From Bacteroidales bacterium (GTDB lineage Bacteria; Bacteroidota; Bacteroidia; Bacteroidales; UBA932): a stretch of DNA of 64,000 nt. Both the position numbers and the translations under genes were made by a program. The notes under the pieces were generated by a model, which saw nothing but the letters and a program-made list of their open reading frames with translations, ran no database searches and had not been told where the DNA came from. Below are positions 16,801 through 25,394 of this stretch, one piece after another. Every line of letters begins with the position of its first letter. Within the stretch, counting starts at the first letter, position 1. The DNA is taken from positions 20,589 to 84,588 of the forward strand of contig JAFSMS010000046.1 in NCBI GenBank assembly GCA_017447815.1. The letters are read 5' to 3'.

Positions 16801-17268
16801 TCAGAGGGTGATTTCCAGAATTTCAAACTTGATGATACCGCTAGGCACCCGGGCATCGACGGTTTCCCCCTTGCCGTGTCCCATCAGGGCCTTGGCGATG
16901 GGCGTAGTGGCCGCCAGAAGGCCTTTGGAGAAATCCGCCTCGGATTCCGGGACAATCTGGAAATTCATCACCATCTTGTTGGCAAGGTTTTTCACTTTCA
17001 CCTTGGAAAGGAGTTGGACCGTGTCGGCCGACAGTTTGCTCTCGTCGATGACGCGGGCGTTGGCCACCTTTTCCTTCAGGCGGGCAATCTTCACTTCCAG
17101 CAGTCCCTGCGCATCACGGGCAGCGTCATATTCTGCATTTTCGGAGAGGTCTCCCTTCTCCCGGGCCTCCGCAATGGCTGCGGAGATTACCGGCCGCTGG
17201 GCCAGTGCTTCGGCGAGTTCCTTCTTGATTTTGTCAAGACCCGCCTGGGTCATCATTTCAATTGCCAT
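16801..17268 (-). CDS. greA: Transcription elongation factor GreA
   Basis: 155 residues: an N-terminal coiled coil with the acidic tip (SENAEYDAARDAQG near residue 45) and the C-terminal FKBP-like domain (GLLAATTPIAKALMGHGKGE). GreA enters the RNA polymerase secondary channel and stimulates transcript cleavage to rescue backtracked complexes. It is first in the greA-HIT-lipoprotein-tsaB unit, with a leader of about 70 bases. Confidence 0.96.
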   Translation of the reverse strand: MAIEMMTQAGLDKIKKELAEALAQRPVISAAIAEAREKGDLSENAEYDAARDAQGLLEVKIARLKEKVANARVIDESKLSADTVQLLSKVKVKNLANKMVMNFQIVPESEADFSKGLLAATTPIAKALMGHGKGETVDARVPSGIIKFEILEITL

Positions 17269-17340
17269 ATCTTAGTTCTTTTCGTTTGTCAACAAAACAG
17301 CCGACGACCGCTAACCGGCCGTCGCGCTTTTGATGTGTTG

Positions 17341-17348
17341 CAAAGGTA
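17341..17348 (-). promoter_or_regulatory. -7 box for the greA operon
   Basis: Minus-strand TACCTTTG, giving a start near 17337 and a leader of about 70 bases with a G/C-rich inverted repeat (around 17300-17326). Confidence 0.5.
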
Positions 17349-17353
17349 AGAAA

Positions 17354-17494
17354 TTATTTCCGTTTTTCCTTCAACTGTGCTTCAAATTCTTTCAAGGAGG
17401 CAAATGCCTTGGGGCTTAGGAACAGAATACTCACCACAGTTACCCAGGCCATATGTGCCGGATTTGGAGGAGAAGTGTAAGATACAGTTAACAT
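17354..17494 (-). CDS. Possible 46-residue ORF
   Basis: A short frame from ATG 17494 with one hydrophobic stretch (HMAWVTVVSILFLSPKAF) and a lysine/glutamate-rich tail (EFEAQLKEKRK). It could be a small membrane peptide or the C-terminal scrap of a lost membrane protein. It ends where the greA -7 box begins. No family recognised; the case rests only on its membrane-protein-like composition. Confidence 0.25.
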   Translation of the reverse strand: MLTVSYTSPPNPAHMAWVTVVSILFLSPKAFASLKEFEAQLKEKRK

Positions 17495-17516
17495 ATTTGT
17501 TGACTTTTGGTGCATT

Positions 17517-17548
17517 ATTGTATTTTAATCATCAAATATGTATATTTG
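17517..17548 (+). promoter_or_regulatory. hipBA promoter, start codon four bases after the -7 box
   Basis: ATTG at 17517-17520 and TATATTTG at 17541-17548 have the ideal spacing (20 bases). The first usable ATG after the box is at 17553, only four bases on, so the message is probably leaderless. The in-frame ATG at 17538 precedes the box and cannot be used. Confidence 0.6.
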
Positions 17549-17552
17549 CGAC

Positions 17553-17849
17553 ATGATAAATGAAGAGCAAATACAGGACTATTACGAGCTTTCAAACGGT
17601 GAGGTGGCGGCTCAGATTGGAGAGCGATTCCGCGCACTGCGCAGTGCTCTGGGCTTGACGCAGAAGCAGGTGGCAGAGCAAAGTGGTGTTTCGGTGATGA
17701 CTATCGTCCGTTTTGAAAAAGGGCAGGGCAATGCTATCCGCCTAAACAACTTGATTGCCCTCATGAGAGCCATACAGCGGCTGGATGACATAGTGGAACT
17801 TGTCCCTGAAATGCCGCCAAGCCTTTACCATAAAACGCGCAAGAGATGA
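17553..17849 (+). CDS. hipB: HipB-like antitoxin (XRE/Cro helix-turn-helix)
   Basis: 98 residues from ATG 17553. A helix-turn-helix domain occupies about 25-80: RFRALRSALGLTQKQVAEQ, then SGVSVMTIVRFEKGQGN. HipB binds HipA and represses its own operon by binding DNA. The gene overlaps hipA by four bases (ATGA), the classic coupled order of antitoxin before toxin. It is the first gene of the accessory island after greA. Confidence 0.85.
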   Translation: MINEEQIQDYYELSNGEVAAQIGERFRALRSALGLTQKQVAEQSGVSVMTIVRFEKGQGNAIRLNNLIALMRAIQRLDDIVELVPEMPPSLYHKTRKR

Positions 17850-19126
17850 AAGAGAACATAGTGAGTGTCCGCCTTTGGGGACGGGAAATAGCCAAACTGG
17901 AGTGGCGTGGAGGATACAAGCAGAAGTTCGGAAAGCTGGGTTCCATTGTGTCCTTTCACCCGGATTACGTGTCTTATGGATGGGATTTGGATCCTATCGG
18001 CCCGTATAACCATTCCATATATGTGGTGCAGCAGGGATTATCGGCCTGGTGCCGGGCGAAAGAGTATGAAGGGCTACCCAGGTTTTTGTCGGGATCGCTT
18101 CCAGACGATTGGGGCAATGCCGTGTTTGCGGCGTGGATAGACAGCAAACAGATCCGTCATAGTGACATCACCGCTGTAGATAAACTGGCCTTTATCGGCA
18201 AACGCGGCATGGGTGCTCTGGAGTTTGAGCCGGCGCTTTACGAGGGAACCTCACCGGAAAATACCATTGTCCTGCAGGAGTTGTATGAGTTGTCGCAGCA
18301 GATCCAAAAAAGCAGGGAGGGCATATCCGTGGATCTGGGTGCGAATCCAGGATTGAGCGACCTGATGGCTGTAGGTATGAGCGCTGGTGGAATGCATCCA
18401 AAAGCTATCGTGGCCATCAACTGGGCCAGCGGAGAGGTTAGGTCTGGCCAGTTCCTGCTTCCGGATGACTTTACTCAATACATCTTGAAATTCCGCGATT
18501 CCGCCATATGGCCTACTGCCGAGGTGGAATACATCTTCTATAAGATGGCCGTTAAATGCGGTATCGTCATGGAGAAGTGCAGGCTTCTCCCCATTGAAGG
18601 GAAGAATCATTTCCTGACGGAAAGATTCGATAGAAAAGAGGGCGGGAAGTTACATACCGCTACGCTCCAGGCCTTGAATGGAGAAACAGTCTCCTATGAA
18701 CAAATGTTGAGAGTCTGCAGAAAAATGAAGCTTCCATACAAAGACATCGAACAGATATTCAGGCGGGCGGCGTTCAATTATCTTGCGGGAGTCTGTGATG
18801 ACCATGACAAGAATACCTCTTTCATCCTGTCGCAGGATGGTGACTGGCACCTGGCCCCGGCATATGATGTGACTTTTACTGTAAACTTCATGAACAGGTT
18901 CATTGGAGACCGCCATGCCATGACCCTGTCCGGGCAAAACCGAAAGGTTAGTAGAGATGAACTACTTTCTTTTGCAGAGGCCGGAGACATCAAAAACGCT
19001 GCTATTATCCTGCAGGAAATATCTAATGCCGTAAGTGCCTTCGAAAGCCTTGCCTCAGAATTGAAACTGGAGACTCCTGTTATCAACATGATTTCCTCAC
19101 ATATCAGGAGCCACTCTATACTATAG
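17846..19126 (+). CDS. hipA: HipA-like serine/threonine kinase toxin
   Basis: 426 residues. The N-terminal beta domain (VSVRLWGREIAKLEW), the FLSGSLPDDWG segment, the glycine-rich GLSDLMAVGMSAGGMHPKA and the ATP-binding ILKF, then NHFLTERFDR and catalytic-loop motif NYLAGVCDDHDKN with AYDVTF (metal-binding aspartate) all match HipA kinases. Relatives phosphorylate glutamyl-tRNA synthetase or similar targets and arrest growth. All kinase motifs are intact, so it should be active. It ends about 40 bases before a perfect inverted repeat. Confidence 0.93.
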   Translation: MKENIVSVRLWGREIAKLEWRGGYKQKFGKLGSIVSFHPDYVSYGWDLDPIGPYNHSIYVVQQGLSAWCRAKEYEGLPRFLSGSLPDDWGNAVFAAWIDSKQIRHSDITAVDKLAFIGKRGMGALEFEPALYEGTSPENTIVLQELYELSQQIQKSREGISVDLGANPGLSDLMAVGMSAGGMHPKAIVAINWASGEVRSGQFLLPDDFTQYILKFRDSAIWPTAEVEYIFYKMAVKCGIVMEKCRLLPIEGKNHFLTERFDRKEGGKLHTATLQALNGETVSYEQMLRVCRKMKLPYKDIEQIFRRAAFNYLAGVCDDHDKNTSFILSQDGDWHLAPAYDVTFTVNFMNRFIGDRHAMTLSGQNRKVSRDELLSFAEAGDIKNAAIILQEISNAVSAFESLASELKLETPVINMISSHIRSHSIL

Positions 19127-19169
19127 GTGTTAAGCCTGATGTGAGAGATAAGTACCTGATTCATACGCG

Positions 19170-19217
19170 TTTACGCAATATCGATTGGACTAAATTACTC
19201 AATCGATATTGCGTAAA
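19170..19217. repeat. Perfect 18-bp inverted repeat downstream of hipA
   Basis: Arms 19170-19187 (TTTACGCAATATCGATTG) and 19200-19217 are exact reverse complements around a 12-base spacer. No T-run follows on either strand, so it is not a standard intrinsic terminator. It could be a protein-binding site, an RNA hairpin at the hipA 3' end or a recombination site. Confidence 0.75.
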
Positions 19218-19220
19218 TGG

Positions 19221-19463
19221 CTAATATACAGCAGGTTGCATCCACGGCGCGCCATGGCCGATGGCTGAAGGGCGCATCTGCACCTGAGGCGTAACGCCTC
19301 CTCCGGCATGCGTTGCACTATTACAGGAAATGTCCGGGCTAGTATGACCCTGGCTGGGAACGCCCAAGTTCACAGTTGCAGCATATCCGCCGCCTGGAAC
19401 AACACTGAGTCCGCCACCATATAGACCGGAAGCGTTACCCGTAACTTTTACAAGGAAAATCAC
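19221..19463 (-). pseudogene. Remnant of a Pmp/POMP-like repeat protein
   Basis: An 80-codon frame reads VTGNASGLYGGGLSVVPGGG and then YAATVNL, like the repeats of the large adhesin gene just upstream on the same strand (ITDNSAGLAGGGLYAEG; ITNNTAEHYGGGVCVIPSG). The second half (about 19221-19330) no longer follows the pattern. No signal peptide is present. It is best read as a broken end of a paralogue. The rest of the 19127-19552 gap holds the inverted repeat at 19170, a small A/T hairpin (CACAA/TTGTG near 19463) and a GC-rich stretch near 19520-19545. Confidence 0.45.
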
Positions 19464-19552
19464 AATATTTTGTGAAAAATTGCGTGAGGCTCAGAGATGA
19501 CTCGTAGATGTGACGTAGATGGCCCGGCCGGGGGCGGCGGGGGGGTCTATCC

Positions 19553-22500
19553 CTAGCTTGCAGGGGTCCAGATGGCGTAGAGAGTTACGTCGCCGGTTAG
19601 GGAGCAGGTGTTGTTTCCATTCGCAAAACTGACTCCGGAGCCGTCTGCGGCCGTATTCCATTCCGTCAGCGTGTAATTGATGCGGGTGACCGTGGGGGCA
19701 ACCAGCAGACTGTTCGTGCCCTTGGCTACGTTCTGCGTCAAGGAGCCGGAGGACAAACTGCCGCCATTCACGTTGAAGGTAATGGTCACCTTGGTGACGT
19801 CCGTATTGTATAGCGTCACGGAACCTTCCTCATTGGCCACATCCTGATTGGGGACTGTTGCCGACACGTAATTATCCTTGATTTTGCCGCTGTACAGGGT
19901 GACGTTCGCATAGGAGCCCTCGGCATACAGGCCGCCGCCGGCAAGTCCGGCGCTGTTGTCGGTTATGGCAGGCGTTGTGGTATTGTCGCTTCCGTCCGTC
20001 CCATAGATGACATTGGCCGCGATGCTTCCACTGGGGATGACGCACACACCGCCGCCGTAATGTTCTGCGGTATTGTTGGTGATGCTACCCGTGGTGATGC
20101 CTACGGAAACGGCATCCGAAAGGGACACCACATTCACGCCGCCGCCATTGACAAACGCGTAATTATGGTCAATGCTGGCCGAACTGCTGTTCATGTTGAA
20201 CGAACCGCCCTCAATGAATACACCGCCGCCGCTGGAAGCGGTTGAGCGATTATAGGATATGGCACCGCCCGTCATATTGAACGTGCCACCGTCCAAGTAG
20301 ACGGCCCCGCCGCCGTTGGTGGCCTGGTTGCCGGCTGCCGCTCCTCCGCCGATGGTTCCGCCGGACATGCTGAACGTACCGCCGCTCATATACACCGCTC
20401 CGCCAAGGCCGTTGCTGCTTGACGCACTGGTGGCAGAGCAACTGCGGATGGTGCCGTTACTCATATTGAAGGAACTGGCGCGGATGGTACTCTGCATGTA
20501 CACTGCGCCGCCAAGGCCCCCTTCGTCACCGACACTGTCGTAGGCAACAGAGAAGTCTTTGATGGTACCGCCGCTCATGGTGAAGGATCCGCCGTCAATC
20601 CACACGGCCCCGCCGTTGGGTTGAACGTACTCGAAGTCTTTATCGGCCTTATTCGGTTGCAATGTGCCACCGGTCATGGTAAATGAAGGAGAAGTAGAGG
20701 CATCCGGCGCCTGCATGATAAACTGCCCCTGAACGATGGCCGTACCTGAAATCTGGATGTTGGCCGATCCAATCTTCCGGGAAGTGCTGCCGGCGGCAAT
20801 CTCTTCGGGCGTAAGGATAATGGAACCGCCGCCGATGGATCCGGCCAGGACGGTACCTCCACTGATTATCATAGGATTTACTGAAGTGCCGGCATTACCT
20901 CCATTTGCATCTTTTCCGCCACTGCCGCCTCCAATGGAGTTGCCAGCCGTAAAGGATGTCTCGCGAATGGTTCCGCTGATGCTTTTAGCCGTCACTTTGC
21001 CCCCGGTGATGGTGATGAATGCATCACCACCAGGGCGAAGAACCGCATCAATTCTGTTTTTCAAATGGGATCCGCCTCCTATGGCTGTACCACCTATACT
21101 TTGTGCATACACTTCACCGCCGCTGATAGTAATGGTTGCCACTCCCGCCTTACCGGAGAAAGAACTTCCACCGCCAATGGCCACAGTGGCGTTACTGCCA
21201 TATTGTCGTTCGCCTACAGAATAATAAGTTCCTTTTTGATAGGCATAAACCTTCCCGCCATTGATGGTGATGGTGGCATCGGAACCCGCAGCATCCAAAC
21301 CGCCGCCTCCCCCGATAGCCGCTGCATTGTTGCTGGCAACAGAGGTGACCACACAACCATCATTGAAGGTAATCTCTGCCGTGTGACCATTTCCTCCACC
21401 CAGAACTCCTTCAAATGAGTTGCTTTTAGACCCCCCTACGAACACTGTTCCCCCGGAAAAGCGCAAACTATTGCAAGGAGGAGAAACTGCCGTATAACAA
21501 CAGCCTATAGCAGCATGTGCCCTTAAATCATCACCATTATTAAAATAGACGGTCATGGTTCCATTGGGAGAACCGTCGCCATCGGCACTGGTAATATTCA
21601 GGAAAGCGCGATCGGGACCGGTTTGATTGTTAGGGTGACCGAAATACAGGACATTCTGCACTCTGTTATCCCCTTTCAATCTGAGGTTAACCCGTTCATA
21701 GCGGTTCTTTTTATTATAAATGTTTCTGTTGGCAGCACCACCACTATAATACACGCCATTTTTATATCTGTCGTTAAAATATGGATTACCGGGGCCTATA
21801 TTGATACTGCCCATGGTCTGCCCCGTAAAGTTATATGGATTTTTTCCTTCAGTCATCGTATCTTTATCAGGATAATTAGATGTGGAACTGGGATAGGTGA
21901 TATACAGGTTATCAATAGTGATATCCACATCCATGTTTCCGTCAATACGGACATAGTTGTCATTGACCGCTACAATTCCTCTGGCCGTTGCCAGGCTGTT
22001 CCAGCCGGCGTACACCAAATCCCGGATATCCGTCCCTCCGCTGGCCGCCTCGCGCTCGTTGAAGTCCGTCCCCGTTATGTATTCCTGCCAGGTCTTTCCG
22101 CCATAAACATAGGTGGAGTAACTCTCGGAAGGAAGGCCGCTTGGCGTGCTTTTACCCGCCGTCCCGGCCCAGCTGATGGCCGTCCGCTGCCCAACGCTGG
22201 AGGTTTGGTATACATAGTATTTGTTGGGAGTAACCCCGTCATCTTTCAAGTGGCTGCCGGTAACCGCAATCTTGGTAGTACCGTCACTATCAAAGACCGC
22301 CCCCGCATACGTTCCATTCACTATTCGTACACTGTCTGCCGCCACATCAAAGTAGATATACTCTACCGTCTCATCCTTGTTGATGATATAGGTGATGCGC
22401 TTGCCTGCCGTCCAGGTGTGGTCCTGGATGCTGGCCGTGAGGGTCTTGTCTGGACCACCCGATGTCTCAGCATAAGTGAGCACAACCTGGGCACTGGCGT

Positions 22501-23344
22501 TGTCGGTGGTCTGGGGAATGAGCATCAGCGTGTTGGCACCGTCGGTGACCGTCTCCTCCGCTTCATACAGCGTTGTCTTGTCGTTATCCACGTTCAGCGT
22601 ATAGGTGGCATCCTGGCTGCCAGTGGGTGTCCATGAAGTGAAATTATAAGTCCCGGCCCCATATACGTTCTGGACAGAGATGCTCTTTACATAGCACGCA
22701 AATCCCACCTTGAAGCGGATGGCCGTGAGGACATGGGCAAAGTTAAGGTCAATGGACGTCCCGTAACTGGCGTTTAGAACCGATGCTTTAGCCACTATCA
22801 GGTCTTTCTGGCTGGCTACGTCTGAAGGCACGGCATAGATGATAGTCGGCGCTGTCCCCTCTGTACTGATGGTGGGATTGACGGGCGCCCCCCCGTGGTC
22901 TATGAAATCATACGGAGCATAGGCATACACGTCCAACTGGTCCGTCGTGCTGATATCCCGCCAGGGCACCGGACTGCTGCTGGCCGTAAGGGCGCCGCTG
23001 TCAAAGGTGAAGCTCTTGTCGTTAAGGCTGGAGAAGAGCGTGGTGGTTGAGGAAGTGGTGGTATAGCCTACTACGCCCACATCGCCGGATAATGAGGAAA
23101 TGGGCGCAGCACGCGTCGCCTTCTCCTGACCCGTAAGGGGCCAGTCTTCCCGCTCGATAATCAGCTTCCCGGCGTTGGCACGGGTGGCAACGCTACTGTT
23201 GATGGGCTGCAGGGATGGCGTAAAAATGATATGCTCTGAGCGTATCTTCACAGAAGCCTGGCCATTGTCCACCTCCTTGGTACAGCCTCCAAGCAGGAAT
23301 ACGGCAACGGCACAAGAAATGATATGCAGGTCTTTCATACGCAT
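19553..23344 (-). CDS. Giant composite fimbrial lipoprotein (fimbrillin + beta-helix repeats + InlB-type repeat)
   Basis: 1,263 residues from ATG 23344, chosen because it gives a lipoprotein signal ending LLGGC. Residues about 25-330 resemble fimbrillin-family modules (TR-A cleavage-like sites at SVATRANAG and EKATRAAPIS; YAYAPYDF; LNFAHVLTAIRFKV). Residues about 390-620 look like a carbohydrate-binding/beta-helix domain. From about 640 to 1170 are many GGxVxxSGGT and NGGGAVYxxGGTFNMTGG repeats, like chlamydial POMP repeats and predicted to form a right-handed beta-helix. The last 78 residues are a Listeria-Bacteroides (InlB B) repeat: ITFNVNGG ... TLTEWNTAADGSG ... LYAIW. A tip or accessory adhesin of the fimbria is the likely role. 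Last gene of the cluster. Confidence 0.8.
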   Translation of the reverse strand: MRMKDLHIISCAVAVFLLGGCTKEVDNGQASVKIRSEHIIFTPSLQPINSSVATRANAGKLIIEREDWPLTGQEKATRAAPISSLSGDVGVVGYTTTSSTTTLFSSLNDKSFTFDSGALTASSSPVPWRDISTTDQLDVYAYAPYDFIDHGGAPVNPTISTEGTAPTIIYAVPSDVASQKDLIVAKASVLNASYGTSIDLNFAHVLTAIRFKVGFACYVKSISVQNVYGAGTYNFTSWTPTGSQDATYTLNVDNDKTTLYEAEETVTDGANTLMLIPQTTDNASAQVVLTYAETSGGPDKTLTASIQDHTWTAGKRITYIINKDETVEYIYFDVAADSVRIVNGTYAGAVFDSDGTTKIAVTGSHLKDDGVTPNKYYVYQTSSVGQRTAISWAGTAGKSTPSGLPSESYSTYVYGGKTWQEYITGTDFNEREAASGGTDIRDLVYAGWNSLATARGIVAVNDNYVRIDGNMDVDITIDNLYITYPSSTSNYPDKDTMTEGKNPYNFTGQTMGSINIGPGNPYFNDRYKNGVYYSGGAANRNIYNKKNRYERVNLRLKGDNRVQNVLYFGHPNNQTGPDRAFLNITSADGDGSPNGTMTVYFNNGDDLRAHAAIGCCYTAVSPPCNSLRFSGGTVFVGGSKSNSFEGVLGGGNGHTAEITFNDGCVVTSVASNNAAAIGGGGGLDAAGSDATITINGGKVYAYQKGTYYSVGERQYGSNATVAIGGGSSFSGKAGVATITISGGEVYAQSIGGTAIGGGSHLKNRIDAVLRPGGDAFITITGGKVTAKSISGTIRETSFTAGNSIGGGSGGKDANGGNAGTSVNPMIISGGTVLAGSIGGGSIILTPEEIAAGSTSRKIGSANIQISGTAIVQGQFIMQAPDASTSPSFTMTGGTLQPNKADKDFEYVQPNGGAVWIDGGSFTMSGGTIKDFSVAYDSVGDEGGLGGAVYMQSTIRASSFNMSNGTIRSCSATSASSSNGLGGAVYMSGGTFSMSGGTIGGGAAAGNQATNGGGAVYLDGGTFNMTGGAISYNRSTASSGGGVFIEGGSFNMNSSSASIDHNYAFVNGGGVNVVSLSDAVSVGITTGSITNNTAEHYGGGVCVIPSGSIAANVIYGTDGSDNTTTPAITDNSAGLAGGGLYAEGSYANVTLYSGKIKDNYVSATVPNQDVANEEGSVTLYNTDVTKVTITFNVNGGSLSSGSLTQNVAKGTNSLLVAPTVTRINYTLTEWNTAADGSGVSFANGNNTCSLTGDVTLYAIWTPAS

Positions 23345-23348
23345 ACTC

Positions 23349-24338
23349 CTAAGAGACCGGTCCGGAAATGGGGATGTTTTCGTTGGTCCAGTCTGCCAGA
23401 CTCTTTCCAACGGCATCAATCATGTTAAAGGGCTGGAAAGTCAGGGTAATAATGAATTCCTTGCCCTGTGTGGCGGCAATGCTGGAGCCGATAGGCTCTT
23501 TATCCAAGTCTAACAAGTTTACGGTCACTACCTTGCCCCCAGTTTCGTTCTCAGACTTGATGGTGATGGTATATTGGGCCGATGCCGTGGGGGCACAGAA
23601 CACGGAAGCCAGTTCGTTGGCACTGGTGGTGAGAGCCGTACCCGAAGGGTTGGAAAAAGCCTCGATCTCTCCGTCTGTGTTATATGTAACTGCACCAAGA
23701 TCCCCGTTCAGCGATACGGTAAGTGACGTTTTGCTGGCGATGGTGATACTGGTTATCTTTCCCCATGCAGCAATGGCTTCACTTCCGGAAGCGGCCACGC
23801 GGATTTTAATCCATGTAAGCAGGTGACTGAACGTTAACGGTGTAAGAGGGGAAAAGTGCGCATCTGCCGCCGCAGTAATCTTGGGTGCGAACATCAAATC
23901 CTCCTGCCCGGTAATAGCGTGGGTTGCCTGGGTGTTGCTGGAAATGGGCGTCCATGATGTTTTGGGCCAAAAGCCCACCGCATAGGTGGCTTTCCCGGCT
24001 GTATAAGGAAGAACGTCTGAATCAGGGAAAGTCATTCCTCCACTAACAAAGGTGACATCACTGTAACGGGGAAGGCTTGTGGCCGATCCTGAGTTGCCGA
24101 ACTGGGTAGTAGCGTTCTCATCATCGGTGAACCAGACTTTCGCTTCCAGCGGATGCTCGTTGGACGGGGTGGTATAGCCGTAGTACGTGAGAGCCCGGGT
24201 GACGACAGAAGGGTCCCCGATTCCCGCACATACGGCAATACGCTGGCCCTCAGTTTCTTCCTGCCTCACATCTTTAAGGCCGGTACAAGCCGCAAGGGTT
24301 GCAAGCGCTATATAATATAGAATGTGTCTAATCCTCAT
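23349..24338 (-). CDS. Fimbrillin family lipoprotein
   Basis: 329 residues from ATG 24338, which starts a lipoprotein signal ending LAAC (an ATG 51 bases upstream would put extra charged residues in front). The mature part has a TR-A site (SVVTRALTYY), YAVGFWPKTSW, and LTFSHLLTWIKIRV, the usual fimbrillin core pattern of YxxYAP/W and F-x-H-x-x-x-x-I/L-x-F/I. Such precursors are lipidated, carried to the surface, cut after arginine and polymerised by strand exchange (type V pili). It lies 4 bases before the giant gene. Confidence 0.82.
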   Translation of the reverse strand: MRIRHILYYIALATLAACTGLKDVRQEETEGQRIAVCAGIGDPSVVTRALTYYGYTTPSNEHPLEAKVWFTDDENATTQFGNSGSATSLPRYSDVTFVSGGMTFPDSDVLPYTAGKATYAVGFWPKTSWTPISSNTQATHAITGQEDLMFAPKITAAADAHFSPLTPLTFSHLLTWIKIRVAASGSEAIAAWGKITSITIASKTSLTVSLNGDLGAVTYNTDGEIEAFSNPSGTALTTSANELASVFCAPTASAQYTITIKSENETGGKVVTVNLLDLDKEPIGSSIAATQGKEFIITLTFQPFNMIDAVGKSLADWTNENIPISGPVS

Positions 24339-24346
24339 CTGTGCAA

Positions 24347-25390
24347 TTATTCTGAAACATCTTCCTTGCCGATTCCGCCCGTATCCCACCCGGTTACCGT
24401 AGCAGATGTAGCAATGCGATTAAGCGTGAATGTAAGGTTGACCGTAAACTCTTTCCCCGTGGTGTCCCCCGAATAATAGGTACTTGGTCCGGATTTCAGG
24501 TCTACACCCACAATGACAGGACCCCTTTTCTCGGTTACTATGGATAGCGTATACTCATTGGTCCCGCTTGTGCTGGATGCGGTAACGGGTGCACAAATGA
24601 CATAGGCCGCAGGAGTCGCCGCCGATGTGGGAATGGTGTATGCAGAGACCGGGAAAACCGTATTTGAACCAAGAGCGTAGAGCGAAAGCTCACTCACGGA
24701 AGAGGTAAAAGTGGTCTCAGAAGACCCCAGACTTATGGAAAGATTGTTCATGGGGTTGGACGCACCGTTGTTCTGCTTGATGAGATTGATACTGGTGAGC
24801 CTGCCCCACGCATTCTGAGCCGCGTCACTCTCGGCAATGATCTTGAAGCGCAGATAGGTGAGCAGATGGTTAAAAGCCAGGGTAGGGGCCGGCGTGGCAG
24901 GATCTCCGTTTCCGGACACCTCAGGGGCGTACATGGCATCTTGGGAACCGTCAAAAGTAAAAGCCGCGTTGGTACCGGAAGCGGTTGACCATCCAGAAGA
25001 AGGGTATAGTCCCACGAAATAGACATTGGCGAACACGGGATCACCGCCTTCCTGGTAAGGATAGCGGATGCCGTCGTTGTCCGGGCCGTTCAGGGTAGTT
25101 GAAGACTGGTTGAACGTGGCCGAGAGGTGCTTGTCCACCTGATAAGAGACTCCAGCAGTCCCGTCTTTGCCCACGTTGGGATAGGATCCGGTTGTTGTGG
25201 AAGCCCATACGGCTACAGTGAACGGATAGTTTATTCCTTCAACCGCAGTACGGGTTTCCGGTCTGTCATTCATAACCGCCGACAGTTCCACGCATTCTTT
25301 CCCCCGTGAAGATATGTCAAATGTCTGACAGGCGCCAAGCACCAGCCCAGACAAGGTCAAAAGAGACAATATGATAATCCTGTCCTTCAT
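24347..25390 (-). CDS. Fimbrillin family lipoprotein
   Basis: 347 residues from ATG 25390 with a signal ending LGAC. A TR site (RPETRTAVEG), YFVGLYPSSGW and LAFNHLLTYLRFKI mark the fimbrillin fold. It is close in layout to the next gene downstream (both keep AWGxLTSI and a matching C-terminal GKEFTVNLTF), so the two are probably duplicates that have diverged. Probable minor or accessory pilin. Spacing to neighbours is 4 and 8 bases. Confidence 0.82.
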   Translation of the reverse strand: MKDRIIILSLLTLSGLVLGACQTFDISSRGKECVELSAVMNDRPETRTAVEGINYPFTVAVWASTTTGSYPNVGKDGTAGVSYQVDKHLSATFNQSSTTLNGPDNDGIRYPYQEGGDPVFANVYFVGLYPSSGWSTASGTNAAFTFDGSQDAMYAPEVSGNGDPATPAPTLAFNHLLTYLRFKIIAESDAAQNAWGRLTSINLIKQNNGASNPMNNLSISLGSSETTFTSSVSELSLYALGSNTVFPVSAYTIPTSAATPAAYVICAPVTASSTSGTNEYTLSIVTEKRGPVIVGVDLKSGPSTYYSGDTTGKEFTVNLTFTLNRIATSATVTGWDTGGIGKEDVSE

Positions 25391-25394
25391 TGCT

